Positions 9,000 to 20,166 of a DNA stretch of 64,000 bases are shown one piece after another. The translations under genes were made by a program, and so were the position numbers. A model generated the notes under the pieces. It was not told the DNA's origin and made no database searches. It saw nothing but the letters and a program-made list of their open reading frames with translations. The stretch spans positions 22,122,480 through 22,186,479 of the forward strand of contig CM035808.1 of assembly GCA_020466095.1 (NCBI GenBank). The letters run 5' to 3'. The stretch is from Chlorops oryzae. Its lineage: Eukaryota > Arthropoda > Insecta > Diptera > Chloropidae. How positions within the stretch are numbered: the stretch's first letter is position 1; each line of letters starts with the position of its first letter.

Positions 9000-11815
9000 A
9001 AGCGTTGCAGAAAGAAATGGGACAAGCAATAGTTTTGCAATTGCGAGTTGCGTGTAAAGTTTATCGATTGTTTCTCGGAAGCAATGTTTCATTGCAAAAT
9101 ATTCTGCAGATATTTCCAAAGTCTTATGATGTCTTAAATCGTTACAAAATGGTTTTTTTTTCTTTTTTGGACATATACACCCAGTTGCCCTTTTGAAGTT
9201 GAAAATTAACTACTATGAATTCTGGCGATCCTGCCCGCCTTGCGAGCAATATTTTGTTATAATTTATAAAATGTTTCGATTGTCTTAAGAACATGTACCT
9301 ATGCGAAAAAATTTTCAAGTGTTAGTGGATCGCAATGTTTGATCTATATTAGAAAGAATTCTACTTTTGCAATCGAAATTTTTCGATAAAAAGTAAAAAA
9401 AATAATCTGAATTTAATTGCAAATTTATCACAGAACACCAACGCCCTTACCCAATACTTCAACACGACGTTCTTTCTCGCTATAAATGAATTTTTCCCTT
9501 AGGTACTTATTTTGTTTTTATCGTCGTCTACGAAGGATCGGCATGTAAAAATTTGCAGACATTATTCTATCAAAAATTTATACAAATTTACACTTGCTCT
9601 TCGTGCGGCGGCTTGTTTATTTCGAACGGCATTTGCGACCATGGGCTGCCACACCATTGCTATGGGGTACGCAAAGTTCCATCATCAAAAATGCACATTC
9701 ATCATTTTGCGATAAAATAAAAAGGGCGACACTGGAACGAAGGTGTGTCAATGCTGGTTGTGGGGTAAAACGTTCGCGTTCCTCTGGTTTTGACTCTTTG
9801 ATTTCGATTGCGCTCGCTCGCTCGCTCCATTTTTATTTTTTTGTTGTCGCCACAGTGTAGAGGACAGAACCGTTTTCGAGTCGCTGTTCAAGGGATTTCT
9901 CATTCAAAAGACGGACCTGGCAAATTCAATTTGTTTATTTTGATTCGATTTTTGTTGCGCCTTTTCCCAACGGGTGCTTTTTTCCGGTCTGTCATAATTG
10001 TTCCCGAACGCAGAGAAATGTGCAAACAAAGCAAATCCGTGGGCCAGAAGAAAACAGCTACAATGCGTTTTTTAAACAATGTTAACTTACGGGAAAAAGT
10101 TTACAAGTTTTTTTTTCACCAGAATGTGGAAATGGTTTCGATGCTACATAAACACATATACATACATATATATATACATATATGTACATAAGATTATTTA
10201 AACTGTTTCATTTGTCGCGTTGTACGCGAGTTGCTCATGCTCAAGGCTCAATTTCGAGAGGACGCTTTCCAGTTTTTTGGTTGTTTCACTCAAATTTAAA
10301 GTCTCCAAATTTAATTCCTATATGTTCTGCATCGAGGGCAATATTGCGCTTGTTCGGTTGTGTTTAACACCCATAAAAAGTCAAGATAGACGAGATTGTT
10401 ATGAGGCTCCTTTGTGGTCTTGAAAATCTCCAGAATAATTTGTCTTAATAGTCGTTCAATGTTCGCAAGAATTGAAGCCCTATCTGAGACCAGAAAAAAT
10501 TTATTTTTATTTAAATTTATTTATCTATCTATACTATTATAATTTAATCTATTTGATTAAAAATGAGCTCAAATCTTCAACGAAAATTATTCATTCATAT
10601 AAAAGAAAATACTTAGCGGACAGCTATTGAAACTTCTAACCGAGCTGCTCCTTATCAGCAGCAATCCTCTGTACCGTTAATCCAATTCATTTTTTCGCCC
10701 GCTTTTATTTTTAACCCATTCTGACTTTGGCATTAAAGTTTAAACAGTTTGACACTGGAAATGGCTTTGTTCGTTTCAAAAGATTAGAGTTTTAAATTGC
10801 GCTATAACTGGAAATTACATTTCCGCCATTTAATCTCGCCGTTTATTACAATTCCTAGATATTGCACCAGCTCTCTATAAAATTTCTATCGCTGTTATAT
10901 AACGGTTTATGACAAATCTCTGTAAAAAAAAAAAAAAACAATAACAAACATAAAAAAAAGAAAACACGCATAAAACTTGAATTTAGTCGAAGAGAATAAA
11001 AGTTTTTAATTACTTTGGCAAAGCCACAGACAATTTAAACAAAAGTAATTGTTACAAGTTCGCTTTTCAAAATGAACGCCAGCCATTTGAACTTTTCGAA
11101 AAAACACTAAAAACAATTGAATGCATTAAAAAAAGTAAAAAAAAGAAGGAACAAAAAAAGACCAAAAAATTTAAAAAAAAATATAATAAAAAAGGATGGA
11201 ATTTTCGTGCATGCTAAATGAAAACATGAAGCCCGAAAGTCAGAGTCATGGATAAAAATGCGTTCGGACAAAGAATAACAACAACAACAAAAACAAAAAC
11301 GACGATGGCAACAACAAATGCAACAGCATGGTCAACAGCGACGACTGTTTTATCGAATGCGACGCGTCAGTTTGTCTGACTACTTTGCAACAACAGCGAC
11401 AGCGACAAAAACAACAGGCAGGAACTCCGATGGCAACTGGCAACAAGACTAACAACGGCACTTATGCGGCATGTATATGCGGCAACCCTAGACGCAACTT
11501 CCGGTATGCATGTTGTACACTGCCGCATCTGCGGTCGGAAGGAAGACGCAGGCGTCGAAAAGAGTGACGCGCCACAATCCAGAATGATACGCGTATGAAC
11601 TATCCACAAAAATCTGTACTTGACTCCTTTTCCGGTTTCGTACCCTGCAACGGAAGTTGAATAGTTTTAATCCTTTACGAAGCTTGTAACTGCATTAAAA
11701 ACATTGCTGACGATAAGAAAGATCTAACCCAACCGACATGGAGGCAAACATTTTCATTCGTTTTTGCCATTTCATGAAATTCTCATATATATATTTTTTT
11801 TAACAGGATATTAAT
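9000..11815. other. Gene-free stretch
   Basis: No supported gene. Contents include a GGCGATCCTGCC word near 9223 shared with the 56966 and 58138 repeats, an AT-dinucleotide run near 10160-10190, and CAA-rich low-complexity sequence at 11275-11450. ORFs here are repeat-driven or short. Confidence 0.4.
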
Positions 11816-11816
11816 A

Positions 11817-11988
11817 GGTACCTACAGCGCCGTCTTTAGCGTGAGGGAGGCCCTGGGCCCTCAGAAAAGTGGGGCCCTTTCAATGTATGATAATGTATAA
11901 GTATTATAACTTTTGGGGGCCCCTCAGACCGCGGGGCCCTGGATCCGGGCCCATCGGGCCCATGCGTAAAGATGGCACTGGGTACCTA
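11817..11988. mobile_element. hAT-type MITE, 156 bp
   Basis: The element is 11825-11980, flanked by the perfect 8-bp duplication GGTACCTA (11817-11824 and 11981-11988). Ends CAGCGCCGTCTTTAGCG and (reverse complement) CAGTGCCATCTTTACGC form an imperfect TIR of about 17 bp. The interior is unusually GC-rich and palindromic (GGGCCC words), unlike the surrounding DNA. Confidence 0.85.
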
Positions 11989-12194
11989 TCCATAATACTT
12001 AAAGATTTTCCCTCGAATTGCTAAAAAAAGAAAGTAATGATGAATGAAAGAAAACCTTAACACTAGAGCTGAAGAAACAATCGATAGCAATATCGATACT
12101 ATCGGATACTTTTAAACTATCGAAAAACCCGATGGTTTTTTGATTAATTGAAATTAACGTTAGCTTTGGAAAGGTGGTGCTGGCGGCTTCCAAT

Positions 12195-12580
12195 TTTGAT
12201 TATTGAAATATTCGACTATTGACTTAATCGAGCATATGAATTCTCGGTTATTGAAATAATCGATTCTAAAATAATCTATTTTTGAAGCTATCGATAATTT
12301 ATTTTATCAATGATTGAATCTATCAATTATTGAAGTTATCGAAAATTGAATTTATCGTTTACTGAAATTGTCGATTGTTGAAATAATCGATTATTAAAAT
12401 GATCAATTATTAAAATTATGAATTGTTAAAATTATCGTTTTGTGGGATTATCGATGATCCAAATTGCCGATTATAGAAACTACATATTATCGAACTTATC
12501 GATCACCGAAACCATCGATCAATATCCGATTATTGAAATAATCCATTAATTGAATCACCTCTTATTGAAATTATCAATGA
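12195..12580. repeat. Degenerate tandem array of ATTGAAATTATCGAT-like units
   Basis: Some twenty diverged units of about 17-18 bp alternate TTATTGAAA with (T)TATCGAT words across this block. The flank at 12085-12110 also carries TATCGATAC, the motif found in the hAT element at 8175-8910. Confidence 0.7.
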
Positions 12581-13515
12581 GGCCTTTTACACTAGTCAAT
12601 AGTTGACCGTCAACTCTCATTTTCAGTACAAAACGATAACATATCGTTATCGAAAAGTTGAGCGTTTTTTGGTTGCACGTACTCGCTCAATCCGTCTTTG
12701 CTCTCTTTCGTTTATCGAACTTATCGATGGCTGGGAACAAATTTCTGACATTTATTTTATTCGTTTTCGTTGTTCGTGGAGACAGCATCGCATGCTATTA
12801 TATGTTTTTACTTATTTTTCTTGATCAATATTTTAGGATCTTACATTCTTGTATGTACCGAAAACTATAAATTGAAGACTAATTTTTATGTTATAAGATA
12901 TGAAGAAAAATGTGATGAATATAATTAAAATTTAAGGCGAAACTCCATAAACGATGGCAATGACGGTTGTTGCGGTATAAGCGGCAAAGATGGAAATATT
13001 TGTGCTGCTTCCATTGAATCAATGTATTGAAATGTATTTAAATGGAAGCAGCTACATTTCTATCGCCTGAAATGTTTCGTCGATTCTGGAGTTTCGCCTT
13101 TATTCTTTTGACAATATGAAAATCACCTAGATAGTTTACTCCTACAAATCGTTAATAGAATTTATTTTCAAACAGAACAATTTAACAGCTACTCACTAAA
13201 AATTGTCTTTTTCAAAAAGCATTTTTAATTCAAGCATTTTGAAATTCTCCTTAGCATCAATAATTAAATTCATTAAACAAAACAGGTAGTGCTGTATTTA
13301 TGCTTCTGCTAATGAACCGTTAACTAGATACATATTTCATTTGCTTGAATTTTAAAAAAGTAATACCCCTGTGCTGAAGAGGAAAATTCATAAAAGAAAT
13401 CGATAGAATAATTGACGGAATCTTTCAGTAAGTGAAAAGCGAATGGTTTTTTGAATAATTGGATAATGATTTGGAATTGGCGGTTAATTTGACTAATGTA
13501 AAAGGCCTCATATTG
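12581..13515. mobile_element. TIR element (GAGGCCTTTTACA ends), about 0.93 kb
   Basis: The left end at 12581 reads ATGAGGCCTTTTACACTAGT and the right end, reverse complemented, reads ATGAGGCCTTTTACATTAGT. No clear target duplication and no transposase. A separate MITE (12935-13099) is nested inside. GGCC ends would suit a Harbinger-type element, but this is inference. Confidence 0.6.
12932..13102. mobile_element. MITE with TTA duplication (Harbinger-like), 165 bp
   Basis: The element is 12935-13099. Ends AGGCGAAACTCCA and TGGAGTTTCGCCT form a 13-bp perfect TIR flanked by TTA on both sides, the 3-bp TWA duplication typical of PIF/Harbinger elements. Confidence 0.7.
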
Positions 13516-13747
13516 ACATTTGACCGATTAATATGGTTTATGAATCGCTTTAATATCTATTTTTGCTCCCAAACCTTATTTATTCCAGCCCATCTTTCAA
13601 TTATGTTCGGAAGTATCTCTCTTGTTTTTGTTTATTAATTATTTCTCTAAACGAATTTAATTCAGATGAAGATTTAACAGTGGACGTATCATGTCCCTAT
13701 TCACTTCACATTATCCTCAATTCGCTCTTAAGGTTTCTAATATCACA

Positions 13748-13925
13748 TACAGTGGACTCTCGCTAATTCAAACCTGCGATAAATTCGAATTTCTTTATAA
13801 TTCAAAGAGATCACGAGTTCTTTACAAAATTTCTTTATACATCCGACTATAGTTAATTCAAAAACTCCATAATTCGTTATATTTTAAGAGTCTCTCGAGT
13901 TTGGAATTAACGACAGTCGACTGTA
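13748..13925. mobile_element. pogo/Tigger-like MITE, 174 bp
   Basis: The element is 13750-13923, flanked by TA. The left end CAGTGGACTCTCGCTAATTC and reverse-complemented right end CAGTCGACTGTCGTTAATTC form the TIR. This terminus pattern and the TA target are those of pogo/Tigger-type Tc1/mariner elements. Confidence 0.75.
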
Positions 13926-14048
13926 TTTCCCATGAAGCCCAAAGGCAATATTTTGAGACTGATTTGCGCGAGCTAGGAATTCATTTTAGACCCTAAGTTT
14001 CTAGGCAAAATTTTCTTAGAATTTCATCTAGTTTTTGTTTCTGCTTAA

Positions 14049-14390
14049 GGGCAAAATAAACGACACAGACCCGCTGCGCAGCGAGTGCGCTGCACAGACC
14101 GATGTGTCGTGTATGATGCTGTTTGAGCTGTTTGTGCAGATGTCTGTGCAAATATGAAATCGTTTTGATTTTTGGCCGTGCTGCACAAACAATTCTGATC
14201 GTCAATGGCGATTTTTATTCAGTCTTGAGAGATTTTGCAGCGCAAGCGCATCTGTACGGAAAATATGACACAGGACAAAAGTTTTTGGGAAGAATTTATT
14301 GAACAATGTAAAAGTCTGAGCAGTGTATGGCGTATGAAAATGTTTGTGCAGCGCACTCGCTGCAGCGGGTCTGTGTCGTTTATTTTGCCC
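14049..14390. mobile_element. MITE with ~48-bp terminal inverted repeats, 342 bp
   Basis: Both ends begin GGGCAAAATAAACGACACAG and continue through ACCCGCTGC and GCGAGTGCGCTGCAC with one small indel. There is no ORF of its own. The superfamily is unassigned; the GGGC terminus resembles Harbinger types. The ORFs across 14219-14591 are products of the repeat. Confidence 0.8.
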
Positions 14391-14680
14391 TTTATGTCCA
14401 AATTTTTGCTCCATACAAAACGACCCACCCTAATATATATATATATATGTATTCTTGAACAGGAGCGAAAATTTAATCGATTTACATATGCATGTTCATC
14501 CGTCCGACTGCGGTCGGATCTCCTTCGAAACGGACCAATCACATCGAAATTCGGCATATCGGGCAAGACAAAGTTGTATTGCTACTTTTAACGACTATAT
14601 AAATCTTTCCAAGACTCGTGCAAGGACAAATCGGCCCTACAAATCCTTTTTCCTTAAATATTATAAGCTAAAACCTAAAA

Positions 14681-15942
14681 ACAAGTAAGAAAGCTAAAGT
14701 CGGTCAAGCCCGACTTTGAAATACCCAGCGTCCCGACATTATGAGTGCACTATGTTTCGCTTCTCTATTTGTGGGCGTGGCAGTGGGACGGCAACATAAA
14801 TTATTTCCCTACACCTTTCATTCGCCTTGGTGAACCTATGTTGCGAATTTGAAGCTTCTACGCCTTTTACTTCACAAGTTACGATAAGCTCTTTTTTTTG
14901 GGCTTATTTGGGGGCGTGGCTCGAGGAGGGCGGCGTCCATTTTTTCCAGGAAATGTCCCTTTTTGTAGTTTGCCAGCACACCAAATGTGTTGAGTGGTTC
15001 GCAAGTTACAAGCATTTTACTTGGAAAACAAAAATTTCATTTGTGGGCGTGGCAGTGGGCGGATGTCTCCTCATTTTTTCTTAGGACTTCATACTCGGAC
15101 CCTGATATACCATGTGTGCCAAATTTCGAAGCTTCTTGCGTTCAGCCGTTTCGGAGGAGATCCGAAACTCATTGGACGGACGGACAGACGGACAGACGGA
15201 CAGACGGAAATGTCTAAATCGATTCAGTTTTTGATCCTGATCATTTCTATATATATTTTTCTATATCTCCGAGCTAAATTATACCTGTTACAAGATTTGC
15301 AAAACTAATTACCGCTTTTACTGGAAGTTATAAAAATATTCGTATTTGTGGGCGCTGGCAGTGAGGCGGGCTACCATAAATTTTTGTTCAACTCACACCG
15401 ATTTCATTTTGCAAATTCATATGGTTAAACCTATGCTGCGAATTTGAAGCTTCTACGCCTTTTACTTCACAAGTTACGATAAGCCCTTATTTTTGGGCTT
15501 ATTTGGGGGCGTGGCTCGAGGAGGGCGGCGTCCATTTTTTCCAGGAAATGTCCCTTTTTGTAGTTTACCAGCACACCAAATATCAATGGAATGTGTTGAG
15601 TGGTTCGCAAGTTACAAGCATTTTACTGAAAACACAATAAATTCATTTGTGGGCGTGGCAGTGGGCGGATGTCTCCCATTTTTACTTAGGATCATACTCG
15701 GACCCCGATATACATGTGTGCCAAATTTCACTTCATTGGTGCAGCCGTTTCGGAAGAGATCCGACCACGGACGGACGGACAGACGGACAGACGGTCAGAC
15801 GGACAGACGGAAATGTCTAAATCGATTCAGTTTTTGATCCTGATCATTTCTATATATATTTTTTTATATCTCCGGAGCTTAATTATACCTGTTACAAGAT
15901 TTGCACAAAACTAATATACCTCGCTTACGCTGGGTATAAAAA
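14681..15942. mobile_element. INE-1/Helitron-like element with internal duplication
   Basis: It runs from ACAAGTAAGAAAGCTAAAGT to GCTGGGTATAAAAACT. Subterminal words TACCCAGCGT (near 14721) and ACGCTGGGTA (near 15926) are inverted copies. It carries GGGCGTGGCAGTGGG, a run of GGACAGAC units and the core TTGATCCTGATCA, all shared with fly INE-1-like (DNAREP1) Helitron-family repeats. The unit from about 14820 to 15310 is repeated at about 15420-15915 with period 595 bp. No replicase or helicase is encoded. Confidence 0.7.
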
Positions 15943-16421
15943 CTAGTGTTACGGTAGTAGTTCGTTGCTTCTGTGCTCCATATGGTTGAAGTCTCGACTA
16001 CAATAAGAAGTTAGCAAAGACAAAACCGAATTTCCGATTTTCAATAGACACAAACCAAAAGTAGGTTAAAGGATTTACAGTGGACATAAACCAAAATTGC
16101 TATACGTGAAATCCACTTTAGAAGGTAAATCATTTGTTTGTGCGTTCGTTTGAACAAAAATTCCGAGAATCCTTTTTCATAGTAAAAGCATGTTTTTGTC
16201 ACTGTTTGGTTTTTCATTATTATGTAAGTCTATAAAGTGGCCTATCCGCATTCGAGTGATTCCTGCCGTTATCTTTTCCTCGTATCTTTTGCCAAAAGTC
16301 TCATATACAACCCTACATAAAAAATGTACCTATTCGATGTATATATGACGTATCGTAACGTAATATGCTTTTCACACATAGCTTAAATCACATGATTTAG
16401 CATTCATTCGTGATTTATGGG

Positions 16422-16665
16422 CTCTACGCAGATATACAGGAAGTAAATTTCCTATACTAAACACATGCAAAAAAAAAAACGAAGAAGTACTTTGAGTTAC
16501 TTCTGATACTTCAACGAATACGCTCATTAAAAGCAATCGATCATGCAGGGTTGCATTTAAATCATACATTTTCTATATATCTGTCGACTTGTCATCGAAA
16601 TTTCAACTCTGATTTCCTTTCTTCACAAGAACGAGCTCTATACTTCCTGCATATCTGCGTAGAGA
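16422..16665. mobile_element. TIR/foldback element, about 244 bp
   Basis: CTCTACGCAGATATACAGGA (left) and its inverted partner at 16641-16665 (reverse complement CTCTACGCAGATATGCAGGA) pair over about 25 bp. No target duplication recognised. Confidence 0.6.
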
Positions 16666-17375
16666 CCATTAGAGCTAAATCACGTAATTTACCCATACAA
16701 AAACTGTCAAACTAAATCATGCTATCTGGCGTGATTTAAGTTATATCACCCACTAAATTACGGAAAATCGATATGCAACCCCGCGTTTTCATCGAAATAT
16801 CGATAGCTTAGAACAAAACATCTGTCACATCTCTGTTTTAAAAATTAAACAATCGGTGTCCTTCTTCATCTATTTGTCAGCTGATAGCTGTCAACTTAAA
16901 TTACTTCCACTTGGTGTAAACAGTTGTGGTTAAGCTTTGAATGATTTAGCTAAATCATGTGATCACGTGATGTTTCAAAAGCCTTTAACGTGACGGACAC
17001 ACCTTTTTTTAGATTTCATTTTTGGAATTTAGATTTTTGACGTGTCAGCTGATACGTTTGGTAAGAGGAGGCATGAGGAGCCAATTTCGCCACCAACAAT
17101 CCTCTCTCTCCAAGGGTCCCTTGAAATTTATTACAGAGAGTTTCGAGTGAATAAGTATATTTTGTATACAAATCCTTTTTCATTAGTCGAAAAAAGTTCA
17201 TCTTTGGCCTTTTCTGGCCCATTGTTTTAGCCGCTGCCAGTTTTTTCTGATCACACTAGGTGCGATTCATGTATGACCATCTTAACACATTTGTTTCCAA
17301 TATATATCGATTGCTTCAACACATCTGGGGATGCAATAATGTGAAGTCAATATCGTTGTTTCTAAATATACGCTA

Positions 17376-17532
17376 TTTACACGTTAAGACATTTCGATAA
17401 TGAAACACACTTTTTGTGGACTAGGGACGCGCGGGGATGTGTTATGGTAGCGTTTTTCTCTCTTCCCCCTGCCTCCCTTGCCATCGAAAATTTGTTTCAT
17501 TATCGAAATGTCTTAACGTGTAAATGGCCTCA
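17376..17532. mobile_element. Foldback element with ~32-bp arms
   Basis: The left arm ATTTACACGTTAAGACATTT with following CGATAATGAAACA is matched by an inverted right arm at about 17493-17530 that runs out into GGCCTCAT, the end motif also seen at 12581-13515. Confidence 0.6.
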
Positions 17533-18049
17533 TACTATTACCTGGGCATACAATAACACTACGCAGCAAAATCGAACTTTTTGTTTGTTTCTAAGAGTTG
17601 TGCGATATTTTTATGCTAATTAAGGGTCACTGAATATTGAATCACAAAAGAATGTTTCTTTTATTGTAACGGCCCTTTGAATATTTGTCTATATTATGAA
17701 TGGGTTTAGTGGTCGTACGTAGCTAACCGAGCGTACCGAGCTAACTTTCAAATTTAAGACATATATTTAGATTCAGATAAACAAATACTACAAACAAAAA
17801 GTGGATCCAAGTCCGAAACAAATTCCGTGCTGCGTAGTGTAATTAGTCTAACTGTCCAATCTTCGTCGACTGAGGGACGAAAGGACGCGAAGGGAAGTTT
17901 GTCTCAAGTTTTTTCCCAACCAAACACCTGCACCACACAATATTGCCATAACAAAAATATACTTGAATGAAGGGCGAATGGATTTTAAATATATCTGGCC
18001 TTTTTTCCCAAAATTTTTCGCACAAAATAACATTCGTGTATCCATGTTT

Positions 18050-18180
18050 GTCGCCGTTCATATTAGGCGAAGGACGCATGGGGAAGAAAGAAAAGCGTCT
18101 GCCTGCCACATGCTCGAACGTGCCACGCCATCAAAACCAACTTTGCCGTTGGCAATTCATCGCCTAATATGAACGGCGAC
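18050..18180. mobile_element. MITE, 131 bp, perfect 21-bp TIR
   Basis: GTCGCCGTTCATATTAGGCG plus one base is repeated inverted at the right end. TTT flanks both sides and may be a target duplication. The ORFs that cross it are incidental. Confidence 0.75.
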
Positions 18181-18200
18181 TTTGCAAACAGTTTCGATAG

Positions 18201-19492
18201 TAAGGCCCCATCTACACGATGCAAGTTTTCACTTGGCAAGTCACTTCTGCAAGTACTTGGCAAGGAGATTGCATCGTGTAGAATGCTTGCAAGGACTTGC
18301 GGCAGGTTTTTCAAGACTTCCATGCAAGAACTTGCCTAAAGAAAATTCGGATCGTGTAGAAATACAATCTTCCAATTTGCTAGAAGCATTTTTTTACTTG
18401 CACGCTTACAAACTGTCAGGTTCAAGAAAGTAGCGAGTGCGATGTTTCAATATTTATTATTTTCTTCATAGCTAGCTAACATATTTATTGAATTAAATTT
18501 TTCGCATTTTTTTTTATCAACATCGCTGTGTCAGAGGAGCAAATTGAAATAATTACTGAAGAATACCAGCAAAATGAGTGCTTGCGGCAAAAGTCACACA
18601 TGGACTAAAAAAACAAGTAAAAAATTTTACATCGGCTAAGCCGATTGCACACATACCTTTTCCTCAGCCTAAAATATGTTAAAACATTATCTTAACAAAA
18701 ATTCCTGCTGTTTTCGTTGTTCTAGCTTGGATATCTATTTATACCTTATCTGTACTTCGATTTAGCTTCTAAAACTCGAGATTATTATTAAGCACAAAAT
18801 TTTCGCGGATGGTGGGCATGGTCAAATTTTAACCGTTAGAGGGTATGTTACATACTCCGTGCCAAACTTAATATACCCTTTCCTTCGGAAAAGGTATAAA
18901 AAGAGGCTGCTTACGAAGCAATTGCCGAAAAAACAAATTTGGAAAAGCTGGTTATAAAGGACAAATTGCATTCCTTGCTCTGGAAGCTCTGGGGGTAAAC
19001 CAGTGAAATGGAAGCGCTTTGAATTGTTCACCTTCATTTGATAGGTCCTTCATTGAATTCTCATAAAAGGGATTTCTGTCTTGAATTTGCGTGCCCAAAT
19101 TGTTCGTTTTGGTTTTTTTCTATAATTTTCTATTTCTTCCAAAATGAGCACCGCTGCTAGAACTTTCTTTATTTATTTATTCATTTTTGCTATTTTAGTT
19201 AAAATAGATTTTTTATACGAACTGGCAAACTTGCGGCAAGAACTTCTACTTGAATGTAAAACCTTCAAGCTTGCAAAGCTACATGTTCTAAAAAAATTGC
19301 TTCTGAAAAGCAACTTTTAGTAACGCCGTGTGGCTTGTGCCCAAGCACTTGCGTGCAAGTCATCTTTAGATTACTTTAGGCAAGCTGGCAAGCTCAAATT
19401 TACTAGCATCGTGTGGATTGCGACGCAAGTTCTTAGCACACAAGTACTAAAACTTGCCAAGCGAAAACTTGCATCGTGTAGATGGGGCCTAA
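18201..19492. mobile_element. PIF/Harbinger-type non-autonomous element, 1286 bp
   Basis: The element is 18204-19489 with TAA on both sides. Both ends begin GGCCCCATCTACACGATGCA and the inverted match continues through AGTTTTC, then CTTGGCAAG (about 38 bp, one mismatch). The interior near both ends is filled with short CTTGCAAG/CTTGGCAAG words, likely subterminal binding repeats. No transposase. An INE-1-like repeat is nested at 18614-18902. Its right end lies about 160 bp upstream of the BTB start codon at 19650, so it may sit in or near that promoter. Confidence 0.8.
18614..18902. mobile_element. INE-1/Helitron-like repeat nested in the Harbinger-type element
   Basis: It starts CAAGTAAAAAATTTTACATC and ends AAAAGGTATAAAAAG, the same start (CAAGTAA) and end (GGTATAAAAA) rule as 14681-15942. 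The interior is diverged. Confidence 0.6.
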
Positions 19493-19528
19493 AACTCGAT
19501 GTTTTTTATTTTATTGAAATATCGATGA

Positions 19529-20166
19529 GAGCATCGATGTATTATGAGCATACCTAAGCACATCCCCAAAAGATAATTTCAAGCGACTTTGCGCCAAGTG
19601 TTTTGATAAGTGATCCGTCGCCCAGTTAAATAAACAAATAAACAAAGAAATGGAAGCTTCTTCGTCGAACAATAACCCAAACCAGGATCGAGCAGCTCAA
19701 GCAAAAAAGGAGTGGAAAGATTTCAAGTAAAAGTTTTCACACCCGATGATAGTTTATTCAGAAAAGGTAAAATGTCTTTCTTTTGCAGTGATTACCAAAA
19801 GGCCAATACCTTGCGAATCATAAAGCCGATTGTAGCTTTGTGGTCGGCCGGTCGGATGCGGCTTGCGAAAAGTTTTTCCCTGCCAACAAATGGATAATAA
19901 AAGATGCTTCCGAGGCAATTCAGGCAATGCTGCTAAATGGATTTTTTGAGGAGTCACGGAACCCATGGATTTCGTATAACCGACACGGATCCAGACACGT
20001 TTCAGAGTTTTTTGGACTTTATTTACTATCGCCACGTCTCAAACTCGATTTCACTGTGTTTCCCAAAAATAAGAGACCTCATCTATCTCGGCGAAAAGTA
20101 CTTGATTGCCGAGCTGAAGGATAGCTGCATTGCAATGATCAGCCAAAATTTGATTCATTTCGAAAA
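19529..20166 (+). repeat. Inverted duplication arm B (partner 7554-8174 plus 8919-8936)
   Basis: This 638-bp block, covering 120 bp upstream of the ATG plus BTB exons 1-2, is nearly identical in inverted orientation to 7554-8936 once the 736-bp hAT insertion is removed. The arms are about 11 kb apart. The left limit falls at GAGCATCGATG and the right limit at CGAAAA. Confidence 0.85.

Noticed and set aside
19712..19897. ORF starting at a GTG in BTB exon 1
   Set aside because: It reads through the 62-nt intron; the spliced model from ATG 19650 explains the sequence better.
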